From contig CM059584.1 of assembly GCA_030407085.1 (NCBI GenBank), positions 89,392,001 through 89,456,000 on the forward strand: DNA of 64,000 nucleotides. The letters are read 5' to 3'. A model generated the notes under the pieces. It saw nothing but the letters and a program-made list of their open reading frames with translations. It was not told the origin of the DNA and did no database searches. The position numbers and the translations under genes are program-made. The first letter of the stretch is position 1. The number at the start of each line of letters is the position of its first letter. Shown here in pieces: positions 1 through 10,855 of this stretch. Origin of the DNA: Trichopria drosophilae. Its lineage: Eukaryota > Arthropoda > Insecta > Hymenoptera > Diapriidae.

Positions 1-930
1 AAGATAATTATACGGATTTGTACATATGTTTCATACCAATACATGCATATTTTTAAAATTGTACATTTCGTTTTTTTTACTTTGTCTTATTTATTCCATA
101 ATGTAAACGCTGAGGTTAGTTTCATCATTGAATAATATTTTAATTTCTCTGTGGCATTCAGTATTAATTATTTTTCCTTTATTATGTGAGAATAATTAAT
201 GTATTCTGTATAGATACATTGTATGAACGCCATTCGTAACCATTGGTTAGGACTTCCCGAGAATTCACAATTTAAAATTTCCTTCGCGGGAACGAACAGT
301 CAGATGTTCACTTGTCTACAATTTGCGCGATCGAACTGAAGCAACGGCAACAGGTCGACAGTGATTTGTCTGACGATAGTTTCACTGAGGCAATCTCCCC
401 AAAATAAATAAATTTTCAAAGTCCGTTTAAACACAAAATCTAGTTTCAAAAATAATTATTTCTAGTACCATTCGATTCAGAAAAATATAACCTACCTCGT
501 GATATAGCTCTTATGCGGGTTTTTAGATACACCCTGTATATATAAATCAAAATATTTATTATTTCACCCTTTTTACAATTTTCTTAGAATATTATCTCAT
601 TCCTTATGTTGTTAGTTTCGCCATTCTTTTTGGGTTTGCTAGTGATCTTTACTAAAAAAAGTATACATAACAAGTGTCGGGATAAAAGAATGAAAGAAAA
701 ATAAATTGTTGATAATTGTATTTATTGAAATGTGTTATGCATACGGGTGTTTGGTAATGTATGTAGCATTTCCCTTCTCGTTTTCTTTCAGGGAAAATAG
801 TATTAATGAAGTCTTAAGTTTAAATTCTAGAATCCTATATTACCTACTAGCTATCATATTTCTATATAGATATTTAGGTCTATTCTTCGGAAAAATAAAC
901 AAGCGGATCGTAACACTTCTTTATTTTGAT
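1..930. other. AT-rich sequence without a recognised gene
   Basis: I see no coding region here. Around 530-545 there is a short stretch (acaccctgtatata) identical to the outer end of the DD41D transposon at 7948-10835, so a small transposon scrap may be present. The words gatcgtaacacttc near 905-920 resemble the LTR/PPT junction of the Gypsy element at 25.9 kb, which hints that a decayed 3' LTR of Gypsy-A ends about here. I could not find its partner. Confidence 0.3.
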
Positions 931-1795
931 CTACGTGGACAATTTTGGTTTTCGCGCATTTATGCACAACTTTACGTCACGCGCGACGATAGTGTCTAAG
1001 ATTTCGTAGGGGCCGACATATTCGTCGTCCATTTTTCCTTGTCTCGGTTCTTTCAGCAGCCAGACCATTTCTCCTACACGAGAGTGTCCTATTTTCAATT
1101 TCTGATCATAACATCTTTTTGATCGATGCTTTTCCTGTGTCAAATTCATGGCAGCTAAACTTTGCAACTCCGAAATGACACTTATGGTTTCTATTAAGTA
1201 GTCGTTGTATGTAACGAGTTTTTCTCCTGTAGGGTATGGAGATGGTAGTCAGGAAGTTCTATCGTACAGCAGTTCATGAGGCGAATAATTCGCACCTCGT
1301 GTACGCTCGTATTGTGTGACAGCATGGCGTAACGTCCCAATCGTCCCTCCCTTTCACGAAATTTTTCAGGTAATCCATCAACACCTGATGGCTTTTTTCG
1401 AGACTTCCATTGCTCTGTGGGTGATAGGCAGATATTGTTAAGGCTCTAAACTTTAAAATTTTTGCGAATTCTTTTAGGATTTTTGCAATGAAACTTTTAC
1501 CTTGATCTGTGAGTATGGAAACTGGTGCTCCATAATTACAGATAAAACATCTTGCGTAAGCCTCGGCAACAACCTGTGACGTGGCAGAGCTCAACGGAAT
1601 TGCAAGGGAATATTTTGTTAGTAAATCTTGAACAGTTAGAACATAACGATTTCCGTTTATCGTAACATCGCTCTGTCCCCAAATATCTAGGGCCACCTTG
1701 TCAAAGGCTGCTCGTGGTGTGCCAGTGATGACCATAGGTAATCGGGTTTTCACGCGCACGAGCTTCTTCTTCTGACATTGCGGGAATCGCTTCAC
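931..1795 (-). pseudogene. Gypsy-A integrase (core and C-terminal domain), broken
   Basis: This is the 3' part of a Ty3/Gypsy pol gene in two frames. The reading frame at 1795-1274 holds the integrase catalytic core: the first Asp sits in VALDIWG, the second in ILTDQGK, and the Glu in NGSLEKS, the normal DDE order. The frame at 1167-931 holds the C-terminal domain with the GPYEI (GPY/F-type) motif. The closest relative in the window is the integrase at 28649-30879, from which it differs at many residues, so it is a separate, older copy. Upstream it is cut off near 1800, where the insertion block begins; the zinc-binding part and about 110 residues are missing before the pol sequence resumes at 10856. 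Frame changes and missing sequence make it non-functional. Confidence 0.85.
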
Positions 1796-1799
1796 GTAA

Positions 1800-4005
1800 G
1801 AGTTAAATTATATCCAATTGAAACCGATTGAGAAATCTCATGGATTTCGTACCATTTAGATTTTTGAAAAATATCGTGATCATATCCAATCAGAATCTGA
1901 GTTATTTGAAATTTCTGTAAAAGTGATCCTAATGCCTTAAAACATTTAACAATATCATATTTCAGTGCTCTACCGTCGATGAATCGTTTTACTACTGGTC
2001 CGAAAAAATGTCTCTAGTAACCTTTCTTTGATCTTTTGACTTTTTAATCATGCAATGATCAAATAAAAATTACCTCTTATAAACTATTTCACAAATAATT
2101 CCAAAATTGACAAACTCAATTGTTCTAAATAAATAAGATTTTGTTTGTGTAATGAATTTATTAGATATCCAATTCAAGGAAAATAAATCAAGGCAAATTT
2201 TACAAAATGAAACAATCAAAATACGATATGTATTGAGAATGTTTATTGATAATGTCACATTAAAAAATGTATTGATAATGTCTCATTAAAAAATGTGAAA
2301 CCTGGACATGTCTGTTTTTTTTTTATAGAGAGAAAGAGATCGCTGAATTAAATAATTACTTAGCTATAATTAGCGTGCGTCGTTTAAATTAATACTTCGT
2401 CCTTTGAAAGTTGGTGAACCTCCATCTGATGAAACTTGAAGTCCGTTAGTATTTGTATGCTAATGAATCAACTTCTTCGAACCAAAATGTGCTATCTTCT
2501 TGATCATTTATTTAGGGTTGATCTGCATCATTAAACGTCGGCGTATTTGCTAAGATCAGCAAACTCGTTACGTGTACATTTCCCAAAGCCATCTATTTAT
2601 TGAAGATTTGACTTCTCTAGGAATCAGGCTCTTGCTTTCCATCCATCAATTGATCCATTGAACGTACCATTCATATGTGAGAAATGTTCGAATCTCGTCA
2701 AATACGTGAGTTGGATATTCACCTTAGATCACGTAACTTCGCCTACTGAAGCGCGAAGTTCACCACGTATAAAGTTATATACGTTTATAATGGTGCAACC
2801 TTGATCAAGGCCGGTTACAGACTAACTATGGGATCGATGCTATACCAACTTGTCCTTCTTCAACATTAACATCATCTAACGCTGAGTTCACGACTCACTT
2901 TTCATTTAATATGTTGTATAACCAGATTAACGAACGTGAAAAGAAATAACCAATAAAGAAGAGAGACGATCTGCCAATCAGGAGCTTCCTCGTAACCACT
3001 CAGAGTCGGCCGCCGCTGGAGGTTCTGTCTTTCCTTCCTTGCTGGCGGATTGGTTGATGGACTAGCCAATGGCAGTCCGTCCCGGCAGTCGGGTTGGTCG
3101 GTTTTTAAAGGGATTCTTAGTCGTATTTGTATATTTACTAGATAATTATAAACGAGCAGATAATTACAGTACACGAAATATAATTATGAATTTTTATTAA
3201 GTGCCATTGCTCTATTAATTGAGTCCGCATGAAATCTCATCAGAGTTTTCATGGCGAATTCAAAATCGTATTATACTTTTTTTTATCGAGAAAAGACTGC
3301 TTGTAATTAAGTTCGCATGAAATCCCTTCAGGGATTTCCTAGCGAATTCGAAATCCGAGTTGTTCTCTTTTGATTGCGCTCTGAAAAGAGCGGATTAGAT
3401 TAGGGAAGGGAGGGGATAGGAAATATTATCGATGTTTTTATTTTCTTCTTCTCCATGGGCTCTTCCGTTGTCCGTGATTGGATCAAAACTTAGGTGATGA
3501 TCGTAAGAGAAAAAGTCGAGGTCGTTGAGAAGAGGTTTCAATTTATTTTCCGTGCCCTGGTCCGTTGGCCAATTTTCGGAGGTTGAGCCTAGTGCTCAGA
3601 GGTCCGTTTATATACTCGCACGGTGTGCGACGGCGTACCAATCAGAATCGAGTCTCAAGCTCAGCGATCGGCAAATGTTTCGGACGCTTCTATCGTGAAC
3701 CTTACGAGTTTCGTTCAAAGCGCAGAAATTGTCCCAAGCGCGGTGATTGGTCAACGTTTCGAACGTCAGTTTCGTTTGCATTTCTTTCAAGCGCGAAAGT
3801 CGTCCGAACGCGGCGATTGGTTGAGGGAGGGCTTTTGTTCCAAAGTGTAGTTCTTTTAAACGCAAACAAGAGCTTAGGAGTTTATAACAAATAGTAAATG
3901 ATTTTTCATTCTAGTTGTCGATTAATCGTCGGTAAAATCGATATCTTGTCTATCATTGTACCTACCTAACTCTCTTTCACTCTTTACAGATATATATATA
4001 TATAT
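1800..4005. other. Unassigned insertion sequence between Gypsy-A pol fragments
   Basis: This stretch interrupts Gypsy-A but shows no clear protein. It holds a 26-bp direct duplication near 2244-2296, two hairpins at 3218-3358 (listed separately), and a GC-richer zone at 3560-3860 with several CCAAT/ATTGG words. Short open frames here have no family features I recognise. Confidence 0.3.
3218..3358. repeat. Two tandem copies of a hairpin-bearing unit
   Basis: Two direct copies about 88 bp apart share the frame gcatgaaatc...gcgaattc. Each can fold: the second has a perfect 9-bp stem (gaaatccct / agggatttc) with a 2-nt loop. The first keeps most of the stem (gaaa.ctc / gag.tttc) using T-A pairs where the second uses C-G, which looks like compensatory change. 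Function unknown. Confidence 0.45.
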
Positions 4006-7000
4006 CAATTGGTCATTTCGGAGACATTTTGTTGCAAGAAATGGTCAATTTGAGGACATTTGGTCATTTTGAGGACCGTCCTCAAAAGTTTAAGGCATGA
4101 AATGGTCATTTTAGGGACATATAGTCCTCAAATTAACCAATGCAGGGATCGGTCATTTTGAGAACTTCCAGTAATCACTAAATGGTTATTTTGAGGACCA
4201 TTGAAAATTATCAAATGGTCAATTAGATAACTTTAAAAAATTACGTCCATTCGATTATGGTAAGCAGATTGTGGAGGTAAAGTCGATCAAGATCGATTAC
4301 ATCCGTTCGAACATGCAGCTCATCTGAAGATTTGCCAATTGGAGGATTTTCGAATATGGTTATTTTATAATTCAATAGGAAGACCGTGACGAGATACAAG
4401 AAAATGTCAAGATATAAAAAATACTTATCTCGACGAGATCTCAATGAATATTCAAAGAAATTTTTCAAAAATTTGCACATTGGGCAATTTTGCAAATATT
4501 TCCGCGAATATCGCCCTTTCGACCATAACAATATACGCATCATTCTTGGAATTGAATATGATTATGTTTATATTCTTTGCAATTTTTTGATATAATCAAC
4601 CGTTTACCAGTTACTCGCCAATTTCTTGTTAATTTTTTCCCGCGTTTTCTCGATTACCAACACTTTTACGTTAAATATAGGAAGACCGAGACGAGATACA
4701 AGAAAATGTCAAGAGATAAAAAATACTTATCTCGACGAGATCTGAATGAATATTCAAAGAAATTTGTCAAAAATTTGCACATTGGGCAATTTTGCAAATA
4801 TTTCCGCGAATATCGCCCTTTCGACCATAACAATATACGCATCATTCTTGGAATTGAATATGATTACGTTTATATTCTTTGCAATTTTTTGATATAATCA
4901 ACCGTTTACCAGTTACTCGCCAATTTCTTGTTAATTTTTTCCCGCGTTTTCTCGATTACCAACACTTTTACGTTAAATATAGGAAGACCGAGACGAGATA
5001 CAAGAAAATGTCAAGAGATAAAAAATACTTATCTCGACGAGATCTCAATGAATATTCAAAGAAATTTGCAAAAATTTGCAGATAGGTCAATTTTGCAAAT
5101 ATTTCCGCGAATATTGCCCTTTCTACCATAACAATACACGCATCATTCTTGGAATTGAATATGATTACGTTTATATTCTTTGCAATTTTTTGATATAATC
5201 AACCGTTTACCAGTTACTTGCCAATTTCTTGTTAATTTTTTCCCGCATTTTCCCGATTACCAACATTTTTACGTTAAATATAGAAAGACCGTGACGAGAT
5301 ACGCGAAAATGTCAGGAGATAAAAAATGCTTATCTCGACGAAATCTGAACGAATATAGAAATAAATTTGCAAAAATTTGCACATAGGTCAATTTTGCAAA
5401 TATTTCCTCGAATATTGCCCTTTCGACCATAAAAATATACGCATCATTCTTGGAATTCAATATGAAAACGTTTATATTCTTTGCATTTTTTTGATATAAT
5501 CAACCGTTTCCCAGTTACTTGCCAATTTCTTGTTAATTTTTCCCCGCGTTTTCTCGATTACCAACACTTTTACGTTAAATATAGAAAGACCGAGACGAGA
5601 TACAAGAAAATGTCAAGAGATAAAAAATACTTATCTCGACGAGATCTGAATGAATATTCAAAGAAATTTTTCAAAAATTTGCACATTGGGCAATTTTGCA
5701 AATATTTCCGCGAATATCGCCCTTTCGACCATAACAATATACGCATCATTCTTGGAATTCAATATGATAATGTTTATATTCTTTGCAATTTTTTGATATA
5801 ATCAACAGTTTACCAGTTACTCGCCAACTTCTTGTTAATTTTTTCCCCCGTTTTCTCGATTACCAACACTTTTACGTTAAATATAGGAAGACCGGGACGA
5901 GATACGCGAAAATGTCACGAGATAAAAAATGCTTATCTCGACGAGATCTGAACGAATATGGAAAGAAATTTGCAAAAATTTGCACATTGGTGAATTTTGC
6001 AAATATTTCCGCGAATATTGCCCTTTCGACCGTAAAAATATACGCATCATTCTTGGGATTCAATATGAATCCGTTTATATTCTTTGCAATTTTTCGATAT
6101 AATCAAGCGTTTACCAGTTACTCGCCAATTTCCCCTTCATTTTTTCCCGCATTTTCTCGATTACCAACATTTTTACGTTAAATATAGAAAGACCGTGACG
6201 AGATACGCGAAAATGTCAGGAGATAAAAAATGCTTATCTCGACGAAATCTGAACGAATATAGAAATAAATTTGCAAAAATTTGCACATTGGTCAATTTTG
6301 CAAATATTTCCGATAATATTGCCCTTTCGACCATGAAAATATACGCATCATTCTTGGAATTCAATATGAAAACGTTTATATTCTTTGCAATTTTTTGATA
6401 TAATCAACCGTTTACCAGTTACTCGCCAATTTCTTGTTAATTTTTCCCCGCGTTTTCTCGGGGAAATTAATATAGAAAGACCGAGACGAGATACAAGAAA
6501 ATGTCAAGAGATAAAAAATACTTATCTCGACGAGATCTGAATGAATATTGAAAGAAATTTTTCAAAAATTTGCACATTGGGCAATTTTGCAAATATTTCC
6601 GCGAATATCGCCCTTTCGAGTAAATGAGATATTAGGAGGAAGACGCTATAATTTCAGTGTTACCAAAACATTTTGCCTAAAATATTCCATGAAAATTAGG
6701 GCGCGGTTACATTACATTAAATGCCCTAGTAATACAAAGGCGATTTGGGGAAATAGGGTAAATTGTAAAATATTACGACAGATTTGGACACTTAAGGGAT
6801 TCATAGAATTTGTTTATGTATTAAAGTTATTGTAAAAGATGTTTACAATATGGAGAATAATTGCACTGGTGTCATCAATTTGACCATTTTTTGAACTGAT
6901 AGGTTATTATTGCAACCGTTCTCAAAATTATCCTTCTATATATTCATCAATTTTCTATGTCCCCAAAATGATCAATATATGCATTAGCGTCCCCAAAATG

Positions 7001-7175
7001 TTGTTTTCATAGTTAATTAAGAATAACGCATATAGATATGACATTAAACACCACCATTGCCTTACAAGCGCATACAAACATCTATCTATATTATGGGGGA
7101 AGCTAACTATATTGAATTATATGGATATAGATTCAATCTATAAAATCTACAGGATGTCCTCAAAATGACCAATTG
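4006..7175. mobile_element. TIR element with sub-terminal motif arrays and an internal satellite
   Basis: The ends are inverted: caattggtcattt at 4006 matches the reverse complement of aaatgaccaattg ending at 7175. Both lie in (TA)n, consistent with insertion at TA. The motif GGTCATTTTGAGGAC recurs about seven times in the first 220 bp and several times, mostly inverted, in the last 340 bp, as expected for transposase-binding arrays. The middle is filled by a 301-bp tandem array. No transposase is encoded, so the element is non-autonomous. The superfamily is not determined. It lies inside Gypsy-A. Confidence 0.7.
4372..6619. repeat. 301-302 bp tandem satellite, about 7.5 copies
   Basis: Monomers begin at the word gaagaccg near 4379, 4681, 4982, 5284, 5585, 5888, 6189 and 6476, a period of 301-302 bp; the last interval is about 15 bp shorter because of a deletion. 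Each monomer contains an odd palindrome (atctcgacgagat), degenerate in some copies (gacgaaat). Two monomer subtypes are seen, one with acaagaaaatg and one with acgcgaaaatg, in the order A A A B A B B A, which suggests recent unequal exchange. Open frames of about 100 residues repeat with the monomers, but the period changes by one base between copies, so I do not read them as genes. Confidence 0.9.
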
Positions 7176-7186
7176 ATATATATATA

Positions 7187-7946
7187 TACAGGGTGATCCA
7201 AAAGTCCCGGAACAGCAAAATATCTCAGCGGGAGTGCATTTTCGGGGAAAATGTTTTAGACAAAAGTTTAAGGATTTTTCCCTGGCTATTTAATGGCGAT
7301 ATTGAATTTGACCTTGAACATGACCTTGAAGGTTATTTCAAGGTCAAGTTAATTTTTTTAAATGGGAACCCCTATTTTTTTTCACGGATTCGGAAAGAGC
7401 ACAAAATTTTACGTCCGAATATGCTATGGCCGTTTTTTTCGGCAAGGTCATTTCAAGGTGAAACTTAAAACTCCCGTGACGGCGAAATATCTCAGAGGGT
7501 GTGCATTTCTTTGGAAATTGTTTCAAACAAAAGTTTAAGGATTTTTCCCGGGCTATTTAATGGTAGCACATAATTTGACCAGGAAAAATCCTTAAACTTT
7601 TGTCTGAAACAATTTCCAAAGAAATGCACACCCTCTGAGATATTTCGCCGTTACGGGAGTTTTAAGTTTCACCTTGAAATGACCTTGCCGGAAAAATCGA
7701 TCATATCATACTCGGACGTAGAATTTCCCGCTCTTTCAGAATCCATGAAAAAAAATAGGGGTTCCCATTTAAAAAAATTAACTTGACCTTGAAATAACCT
7801 TCAAGATCATGTTCAAGGTCAAATTCAATATCGCCATTAAATAGCCAGGGAAAAATCCTGAAACTTTTGTCTGAAACATTTTCCTCGAAAATGCACTCCC
7901 GCTGAGATATTTTGCTGTTCCGGGACTTTTGGATCACCATGTATAT
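7187..7946. mobile_element. Long-hairpin (foldback) element
   Basis: Two arms of about 370 bp are inverted repeats of each other with only about 25-30 bp between them. The left arm starts gggtgatccaaaagtcccgg near 7191; the right arm ends ccgggacttttggatcacc near 7938. TA-rich sequence flanks both sides and the right end abuts the DD41D element. The arms carry GACCTTGA/TCAAGGTC motifs and text shared with the DD41D element, so this is probably a non-autonomous relative in palindromic form. No protein is encoded. Confidence 0.75.
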
Positions 7947-8124
7947 ACAGGGTGTCCCATTTTAAAAAAAACACCCGATTATTTCGAAAATTACGCGTTT
8001 TCGAAAAAAATGTTTCAGACAAAAGTTTCAGGATTTTTCCCAGGCAATTCAATGGCTACCTTTATGTGACCTTGAATATGACCTTGATGCTCATATCAAG
8101 GTCAAATTCAATTTTTTTAATGGG

Positions 8125-8620
8125 AACCCCTATTTTTTATTGCTGATTTAGAAAGTGCAGTAAATTTTACGTTCAAATATGACCTTGACCGTGTCCTTGA
8201 TCATGACCTTCAAGGTAATTTCAAGGTCAGAGTTGTTTTTTCAATGGAAAACCCTACTTTTTTATTGCTGATTTAGAAAGAGCAGGGTATTTTACGTTCA
8301 AATATGACCTCGACCGTGTCCTTGATCATGACCTTCAAGGTAATTTCAAGGTCAGAGTTGTTTTTTCAATGGAAAACCCTACTTTTTTATTGCTGATTTA
8401 GAAAGAGCAGGGTATTTTACGTTCAAATATGACCTCCACCGTGTCCTTGATCATGACCTTCAAGGTAATTTCAAGGTTAAAGTTGTTTTTTCAATGGGAA
8501 CCCCTACTTTTTTATTGCTGATTTAGAAAGAGCAGGGGATTTATCGTTCAAATATGACCTTGACCATGACCCTTAAGGTCATTTCAAGGTCAAAGTTGAT
8601 TTTTCAATGGGAAACCCTCT
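8125..8620. repeat. 125-bp tandem array rich in TCAAGGTCA motifs
   Basis: The word gcag followed by an attttacgttcaaatatgacc-like stretch recurs at 8157, 8282, 8407 and 8532, an exact 125-bp period, giving about four units. Each unit has several copies of TGACCTT/AAGGTCA in both orientations. The equivalent place near the right terminus has one unit, so the array expanded on the left side only. Confidence 0.85.
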
Positions 8621-8796
8621 CCGACCTATCCACCTTATAGGAAATCTGTCATTAAGGAAGTCCTTAACAATAAGAGCATAGTGTGATGCTGCGCCGTCCT
8701 GCTGTAACCACTTTCTTGCTCTAATAACAAGATGAACATTTTCGAGCAAAAGTAGGAGTTCATATGCATGCCTATTTACGGTGCCTGTAAACTAAG
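8616..8796 (-). pseudogene. Inverted fragment of the DD41D transposase gene
   Basis: Read on the minus strand this stretch matches 9770-9960 of the intact transposase gene on the plus strand. It covers the second catalytic Asp region (LQQDGAA) and the following RWIG segment, with point differences and an internal deletion of about 26 bp. It is therefore a diverged partial second copy, captured or left by rearrangement inside the element. It forms a long-range inverted repeat with the functional gene. Confidence 0.8.
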
Positions 8797-9066
8797 GTAT
8801 GTGCTGTTCCATCAAGTGCCCGGACATGTAATATGTTCGTGTTCGAGATCGTCTTGTCTCTCGATTCCCATATGCATTACGCACATGGTTGTAAATTCCC
8901 CGGTCGCGCTTGTTCTATTTTCTATTTCTTTCATCCCAACTTAACTGTGTAGAATTGCCATATTTGCGAGCCTGCAACTTCGCAAAGCACAAACCATAGT
9001 TGTATGTAGGTACAAGCTGATTGTACATGCATATTGGTTTCAAAATACTGTAGAGCTTCGACGCTG

Positions 9067-9074
9067 TATAAAAG
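9067..9074 (+). promoter_or_regulatory. TATA box of the transposase gene
   Basis: TATAAAAG lies 53-60 bp before the ATG at 9127, with room for a start site near 9095. It is the only TATA-like match I saw close upstream of the gene. Confidence 0.5.
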
Positions 9075-9126
9075 CGATAACTGGAGTCTTCAAACTACGT
9101 CTAGAGTTACATGCGACTTTTAAAAA

Positions 9127-10188
9127 ATGCCTGACTACACAGCGAACGAAATTTTTGATATTATACTTATATTAAGTGAATGTCATAGACAATATCGTGC
9201 AGCAGCAAGATTGTATCGTGTTCGATTCCCTGAACGACAACATCCAAACCATACCGTAATACGCGGTATTGAACTGCGTTTTCGGGAAGGACATTTTATT
9301 CGAAGAAGGATGGCAGCAAACGAACATGATTACGAGAATAATCCTCGCTTTATTGCAGTACTAGCTATGGTACATTTAAATCCCCATATCAGCTTACGCG
9401 AACTCGAGCTTAACGTGGGCATTCCAAGATCTACTGCCAGTAGATATTTACGGAACGCACATTATCATCATCACATAACTCTTAATCAAGCCTTGTCTCC
9501 GGATGATTATCGACGAAGAATGATATTTTGCCAATGGTCAGCCCAACAAATTATTAATGATGAAAATTTCTTCCAGTATGTTCTCTTCAGTGACGAGGCT
9601 ACTTTTGAAAGTACTGGCACATTGAATCGTCATAATTCGCATTACTGGTCCCCAGTTAATCCACATTGGATGAGAGAAGTTGACCATCAGCACCGCTGGA
9701 GTTTAACTGTTTGGTGTGGAATCGTTAACGGTTTTTTAGTTGGACCATATTTTTTTGAAGGCACCGTAAATAGGCATGCATATTTACAATTGCTGCGAGA
9801 TGAACTCCCACTTTTGCTCGAAAACGTTGATCTTGGTACCAGAGCAAGAATGTGGTTACAGCAGGACGGCGCAGCACCACATTATGCTCTTATTGTTAGG
9901 GACTTCCTTAATGAAAGATTTCCTAATAGGTGGATAGGTCGGAGAGGTCCTGTTGAATGGCCAGCTAGGTCTCCGGATCTGACATCTCTGGATTTTTATT
10001 TGTGGGGTTTCCTCAAGGATACGGTTTACCGCGATCGACCAGCGACAAGAGCCGATATGATAGAGAGAATTACGACCGCCTGCCAAAATATTCCGCGTCA
10101 AACATTATTAAATACTGTTCGCCAGTTTCAAACGCGAATTGCAAGATGCCAAGAGGTGAATGGGGCAACTTTTGAGCACCTCATTTAA
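9127..10188 (+). CDS. DD41D transposase of the rosa-type Tc1/mariner group
   Basis: This uninterrupted 353-residue protein should bind the element ends and catalyse cut-and-paste transposition in the nucleus. Residues 1-120 carry two helix-turn-helix-like segments, the second around ISLRELELNVGIPRSTASRYL. The catalytic domain follows: D156 in LFSDEATF, D247 in LQQDGAAPHYA and D289 in LDFYLWGFLKD. There are 41 residues between the second and third Asp, the spacing of the DD41D (rosa) group rather than DD34D mariner or DD34E Tc1. The start is chosen because the length suits the family, a TATA box lies just upstream and no longer in-frame ATG is evident. With nearly identical TIRs and no stop codons the gene may still be functional; that is inference. 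Confidence 0.93.
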   Translation: MPDYTANEIFDIILILSECHRQYRAAARLYRVRFPERQHPNHTVIRGIELRFREGHFIRRRMAANEHDYENNPRFIAVLAMVHLNPHISLRELELNVGIPRSTASRYLRNAHYHHHITLNQALSPDDYRRRMIFCQWSAQQIINDENFFQYVLFSDEATFESTGTLNRHNSHYWSPVNPHWMREVDHQHRWSLTVWCGIVNGFLVGPYFFEGTVNRHAYLQLLRDELPLLLENVDLGTRARMWLQQDGAAPHYALIVRDFLNERFPNRWIGRRGPVEWPARSPDLTSLDFYLWGFLKDTVYRDRPATRADMIERITTACQNIPRQTLLNTVRQFQTRIARCQEVNGATFEHLI

Positions 10189-10855
10189 AAAAATAGTACC
10201 TAGTATAAAATTAAATCTTCCACAAACTATTTTAAAAATTAAAACAAAAATAAAAAACTAAACTAAAAAAAGGATAAAAAAATAAAAAAAAGAATAAAAA
10301 AATTAAAAAAAAAAAAATGATACTCAAAGTCCGACCAGTCAACCTCCTCGCGGTGAGTATCGGGTAACGCTGATGCTGGCGGCATTTATTATCAGAATTA
10401 AATTAATGTAAGGAAAACTTAAATAACTAACTGCCGATTGAAAGAGGAGGCATCGTTGATCGATCCCTTTCGAACCCTGCAAGTTTTGCCTGAAATATTT
10501 TCTTCCGGCTCTTTCTAAATCAGCAAACAAAATAGAAGTTCCCATTGAAAAAACAACTTTGACCTTGAAATGACCTTGAAGGTCAAGGACACGGTCAAGG
10601 TCATATTTGAACGTAAAATTCACTGCACTTTCTAAATCAGCAATAAAAAATAGGGGTTCCCATTAAAAAAATTGAATTTGACCTTGATATGAGCATCAAG
10701 GTCATATTCAAGGTCACATAAAGGTAGCCATTGAATTGCCTGGGAAAAATCCTGAAACTTTTGTCTGAAACATTTTTTTCGAAAACGCGTAATTTTCGAA
10801 ATAATCGGGTGGTTTTTTTAAAATGGGACACCCTGTATATACATATATACATAAA

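Larger units (their letters stand above)
7948..10835 (+). mobile_element. DD41D (rosa-type) Tc1/mariner transposon, apparently complete
   Basis: The element is bounded by TA on both sides and starts cagggtgtcccatttt, ending with the inverse near 10835. The terminal inverted repeats run for more than 250 bp and differ at only a few positions, which implies recent activity. Inside lie a 125-bp tandem array, an inverted scrap of transposase sequence, a TATA box and an open transposase gene (9127-10188), then an A-rich tract (about 10230-10318). It inserted into the Gypsy-A region next to the foldback element. Confidence 0.85.

Noticed and set aside
3565..3894. Coding region with three overlapping frames
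   Set aside because: Frames are open on both strands because of local GC content; no domain, and repeated CCAAT-type words explain the composition better.
4386..6398. Repeated open frames of about 100 residues in the satellite
   Set aside because: They recur only because the monomer repeats; the period switches between 301 and 302, stops vary, and codon use looks like AT-rich noise.
4372..6619. CRISPR-like array
   Set aside because: Units are 301-bp near-identical tandem copies with no spacer/repeat alternation, and the context is eukaryotic.
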